DNA from: Acidobacteriota bacterium
GTDB lineage: Bacteria > Acidobacteriota > Blastocatellia > Pyrinomonadales > Pyrinomonadaceae
Length of the DNA stretch: 21,886 nt
Direction: 5' to 3'
NCBI GenBank assembly: GCA_020201365.1
Contig: JAIVGV010000001.1
Coordinates: 1-21,886, forward strand
Positions 19,949-21,886 of the stretch are shown here, piece after piece (the first letter of the stretch is position 1; each line of letters begins with the position of its first letter). The position numbers and the translations under genes are program-made. The notes under the pieces are model-generated. The model saw only the letters and a list, made by a program, of their open reading frames with translations, ran no database searches and was not told the DNA's origin.

Positions 19949-21886
19949 TTACGCCTGCTTCTCGATCTCGACGAGCGCGTCGTAGAAGGTCGCACCATTG
20001 CCCATGTCCGTGAGCGTCTGCGAGGTGAGCTGGTTGATGTTCACCTGATCGGGCGAGAGCTTGTTCCACCAGACCGAAGGCGAGACGACGACGCCCGGAC
20101 GCGCGCGGGTGGTGACGACGGCGCGCAGCTCGCACGCGCCGCGCGCGTTGAAGGCGCGGACGCGGTCGCCGTCGGCAATGCCGCGCGCGGCGGCGTCCTC
20201 CGGGTTGATCTCGACGAAGGGCGCGCGCTCTTGTCTCAACTGCTTCGGCAGGTTGGCGAAGCTCGAATTAAGGAAAGCGTGCGCCGCCGGAGAGACGAGC
20301 GCGAGCGGGTACTTCTCGGCGAGTCGCGGCGCGCTCACGCGCGACTCTTTCGGCGGGATGAACTCCGGCACGGCGGGGAGACCTTGCGCGGCGAGGCGTT
20401 CTGAATAGAACTCGCACTTGCCCGAAGGCGTCTTGAAGTCGCCTTCGGCGAAGGGCGCGAAGTCGTCCGCGAAGTTCAGGCGCATCCAGCCGCGCTCGCG
20501 CAAGTGCTCGAGCGTGACGCCGCGCATGGCGGGGTGATCCACGTCGAGAGCCTGGCGGGCGATCTCTTCGTCGGAGTCTGTGAAGCAGTCCTCCTTAAAA
20601 CCTAAACGCGCGGCGAGCTGGCGGAAGACTTCGGAGTTGGGGCGCGCCTCGTGCAGCGGCGCGATGGCGGGCAGGTTGAGCGTGAGGTAGAAGTGACCGT
20701 AAGCCTTGTGCAGATCGAAGTGTTCGAGCTGCGTCGTCGCGGGGAGCACGATGTCGGCGTAGTCGCAGGTGTCGGTTAAAAATTGTTCGTGGACGACGGT
20801 GAACAAGTCCTCACGTCTTAAACCTTCGAGCACTTCCGACTGATCGGGCGCGACCGCCGCCGGGTTCGAGTTATAGACGTAGAGGGCGCGCACGGGCGGA
20901 GCGTCAACTTTGGTCAAGGCGTCGCCGAGCGCGCTCATGTTCAGCGTGCGCGGTCGCGGGCTGGGGATGAGATCGGCGCGTTCGAGCGCGTCGTAGTTCA
21001 GGGGGAACGCGCCGGAGGTCGAGAGCAGCGCGCCGCCCGCCGCGTCGCGCCAAGCGCCGGTGACGGCGGGCAGGCACAGCACCGTCCGCACAGCCATGCC
21101 GCCGCCCGCGTGCCGCTGCATCCCGTAGTTGAGACGAATCACGGCGGGCTTCGTCGCCGCGTACTCGCGCGCGAGCCGCGTAATCGTCTCAGCATTGATG
21201 CCGCAAATCTCCGCGACGCGCTGCGGGGAATACTCGCGCGCGCGGCGTCGCAAGTCGTCCGCGCCGAGCGTGTGCCGCTCCAGGTAGTCCTTGTCTTCGA
21301 GCCCTTCGGCGAAGATGACGTGCATCATGCCGAGGGCGAGCGCGGCGTCCGTGCCGGGCAGCAATGCGATGTGCTCGTCGCATTGATCGGCGGTGCGCGT
21401 GCGGCGCGGATCAATACTGATGAGTCGCGCGCCGCGCTTCCTGGCTTCGAGGATGAAGCGCCAGAGGTGTACGTTCGACGAGAGCGTGTTCGTGCCCCAG
21501 AGGACGATGAGGCGGGAGTCTGTGAAGCGTTCGGGGTCCGTGCCGATCTTCGCGCCGAGCGTGGAGAGCAAGCCTTCCGTTCCGGCGGACGCGCAGATGG
21601 TGCGGTCGAGGATCGTCGCGCCGAGGCGGTTGAAGAAACGCCTGTCCATTGACTCGGACTGCACGAGCCCCATCGTGCCGCAGTAGCTGTACGGCATGAT
21701 CGTCTCCGCGCCTTCCGAAGATTCGGCGAGCGCGCGGAAGCGCGACGCGATCTCGTCCAGAGCTTTGTCCCAACTGATCGGCTCAAACTTTCCTTCGCCC
21801 TTCCTGCCGACGCGACGCAGGCAGGTCTTCACGCGGTCGGGGCTGTGCGTGCGCTCGTGGTAGTTGGCGACCTTCGTGCAGAGCGA
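19949..21886 (-). CDS. Molybdopterin-containing oxidoreductase, DMSO-reductase superfamily (N-terminus outside window)
   Basis: The frame stays open to the window edge on the minus strand, giving 645 visible residues. It begins SLCTKVANYHERTHSPDR, so Cys3 is the last Cys of the N-terminal 4Fe-4S motif and only a few dozen residues are missing. KGEGKFEPISWDKALDEIA, MPYSYCGTMGLVQ, ILDRTICASAG, VLWGTNTLSSNVHLW and LISIDPRRTRTA mark the bis-MGD-binding domains. The C-terminal beta-barrel domain has VEINPEDAAARGIADGD and VVSPSVWWN. YSYCGTMG resembles the uncharacterised MopB_3-type group rather than formate dehydrogenase or nitrate reductase. The substrate and the metal-coordinating residue cannot be told. 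An internal GTG at 21832 could be mistaken for a start but would remove the Fe-S Cys. No partner subunit is visible. Confidence 0.9.
   Translation of the reverse strand, partial: SLCTKVANYHERTHSPDRVKTCLRRVGRKGEGKFEPISWDKALDEIASRFRALAESSEGAETIMPYSYCGTMGLVQSESMDRRFFNRLGATILDRTICASAGTEGLLSTLGAKIGTDPERFTDSRLIVLWGTNTLSSNVHLWRFILEARKRGARLISIDPRRTRTADQCDEHIALLPGTDAALALGMMHVIFAEGLEDKDYLERHTLGADDLRRRAREYSPQRVAEICGINAETITRLAREYAATKPAVIRLNYGMQRHAGGGMAVRTVLCLPAVTGAWRDAAGGALLSTSGAFPLNYDALERADLIPSPRPRTLNMSALGDALTKVDAPPVRALYVYNSNPAAVAPDQSEVLEGLRREDLFTVVHEQFLTDTCDYADIVLPATTQLEHFDLHKAYGHFYLTLNLPAIAPLHEARPNSEVFRQLAARLGFKEDCFTDSDEEIARQALDVDHPAMRGVTLEHLRERGWMRLNFADDFAPFAEGDFKTPSGKCEFYSERLAAQGLPAVPEFIPPKESRVSAPRLAEKYPLALVSPAAHAFLNSSFANLPKQLRQERAPFVEINPEDAAARGIADGDRVRAFNARGACELRAVVTTRARPGVVVSPSVWWNKLSPDQVNINQLTSQTLTDMGNGATFYDALVEIEKQA

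Noticed and set aside
21832..21886. Internal GTG at 21832 as start of the molybdoenzyme
   Set aside because: The frame remains open and motif-bearing (LCTKVANYHERTHSPDR) up to the window edge, so the true start lies outside.

Overview
The window is very GC-rich (roughly 70% by eye), densely coded on both strands, and has no rRNA, tRNA, CRISPR array, integrase or transposase that I can see. The genes belong to a Gram-negative (LPS-making) bacterium: fabZ-lpxA-lpxI, many proteins with signal peptides, a lipoprotein-like murein transglycosylase and a PerR regulator. The use of LpxI, the DUF2891 and DUF4112 proteins, the HEAT-cyclophilin fusion and the many intergenic inverted repeats built of 7- or 9-nt units suggest an Acidobacteriota-like organism (Blastocatellia would fit). 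That placement is inference, not proof.

Layout. (1) 1-2366, plus strand: the tail of a probable Skp/OmpH-like gene, then fabZ, lpxA and lpxI, the early lipid A pathway, ended by a perfect 19-bp hairpin. (2) 2403-4463, minus strand: an M1-peptidase-like protein with C-terminal TPRs in which all three zinc ligands are replaced. (3) 4464-4933: a non-coding stretch with a promoter and a large nested inverted repeat. (4) 4934-9932, plus strand: acyl-CoA thioesterase, MltF-like lytic transglycosylase, leucyl aminopeptidase (pepA) and an extended SDR. (5) 10110-11977, plus strand: a peroxide-response cluster in which PerR sits behind a promoter whose -10 lies inside a perfect PerR box. It is followed by a 2-Cys peroxiredoxin, a thioredoxin-fold protein and a good intrinsic terminator. 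(6) 12010-18162, minus strand: in transcription order, HEAT-cyclophilin fusion, a second M1-like protein (HMAAH instead of HExxH), DUF2891 protein and DUF4112 membrane protein. (7) 18163-18567: a divergent control region with a CRP-like palindrome, a G9 run and a small hairpin. (8) 18568-19833, plus strand: three tandem paralogues, each with a signal peptide, an Sm-like beta domain and a C-terminal membrane helix. (9) 19949-21886, minus strand: a molybdopterin oxidoreductase whose 5' end lies outside the window.

The least explained parts are the Sm-like tandem triplet with its divergent control region, the two M1-like proteins that have each lost a different part of the zinc site, and the inverted repeats. 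Almost every non-coding gap longer than about 75 bp holds one such repeat, each built on a different short unit. Two abut start codons that lack a Shine-Dalgarno sequence, and one runs into the end of a gene and encodes its last residues.
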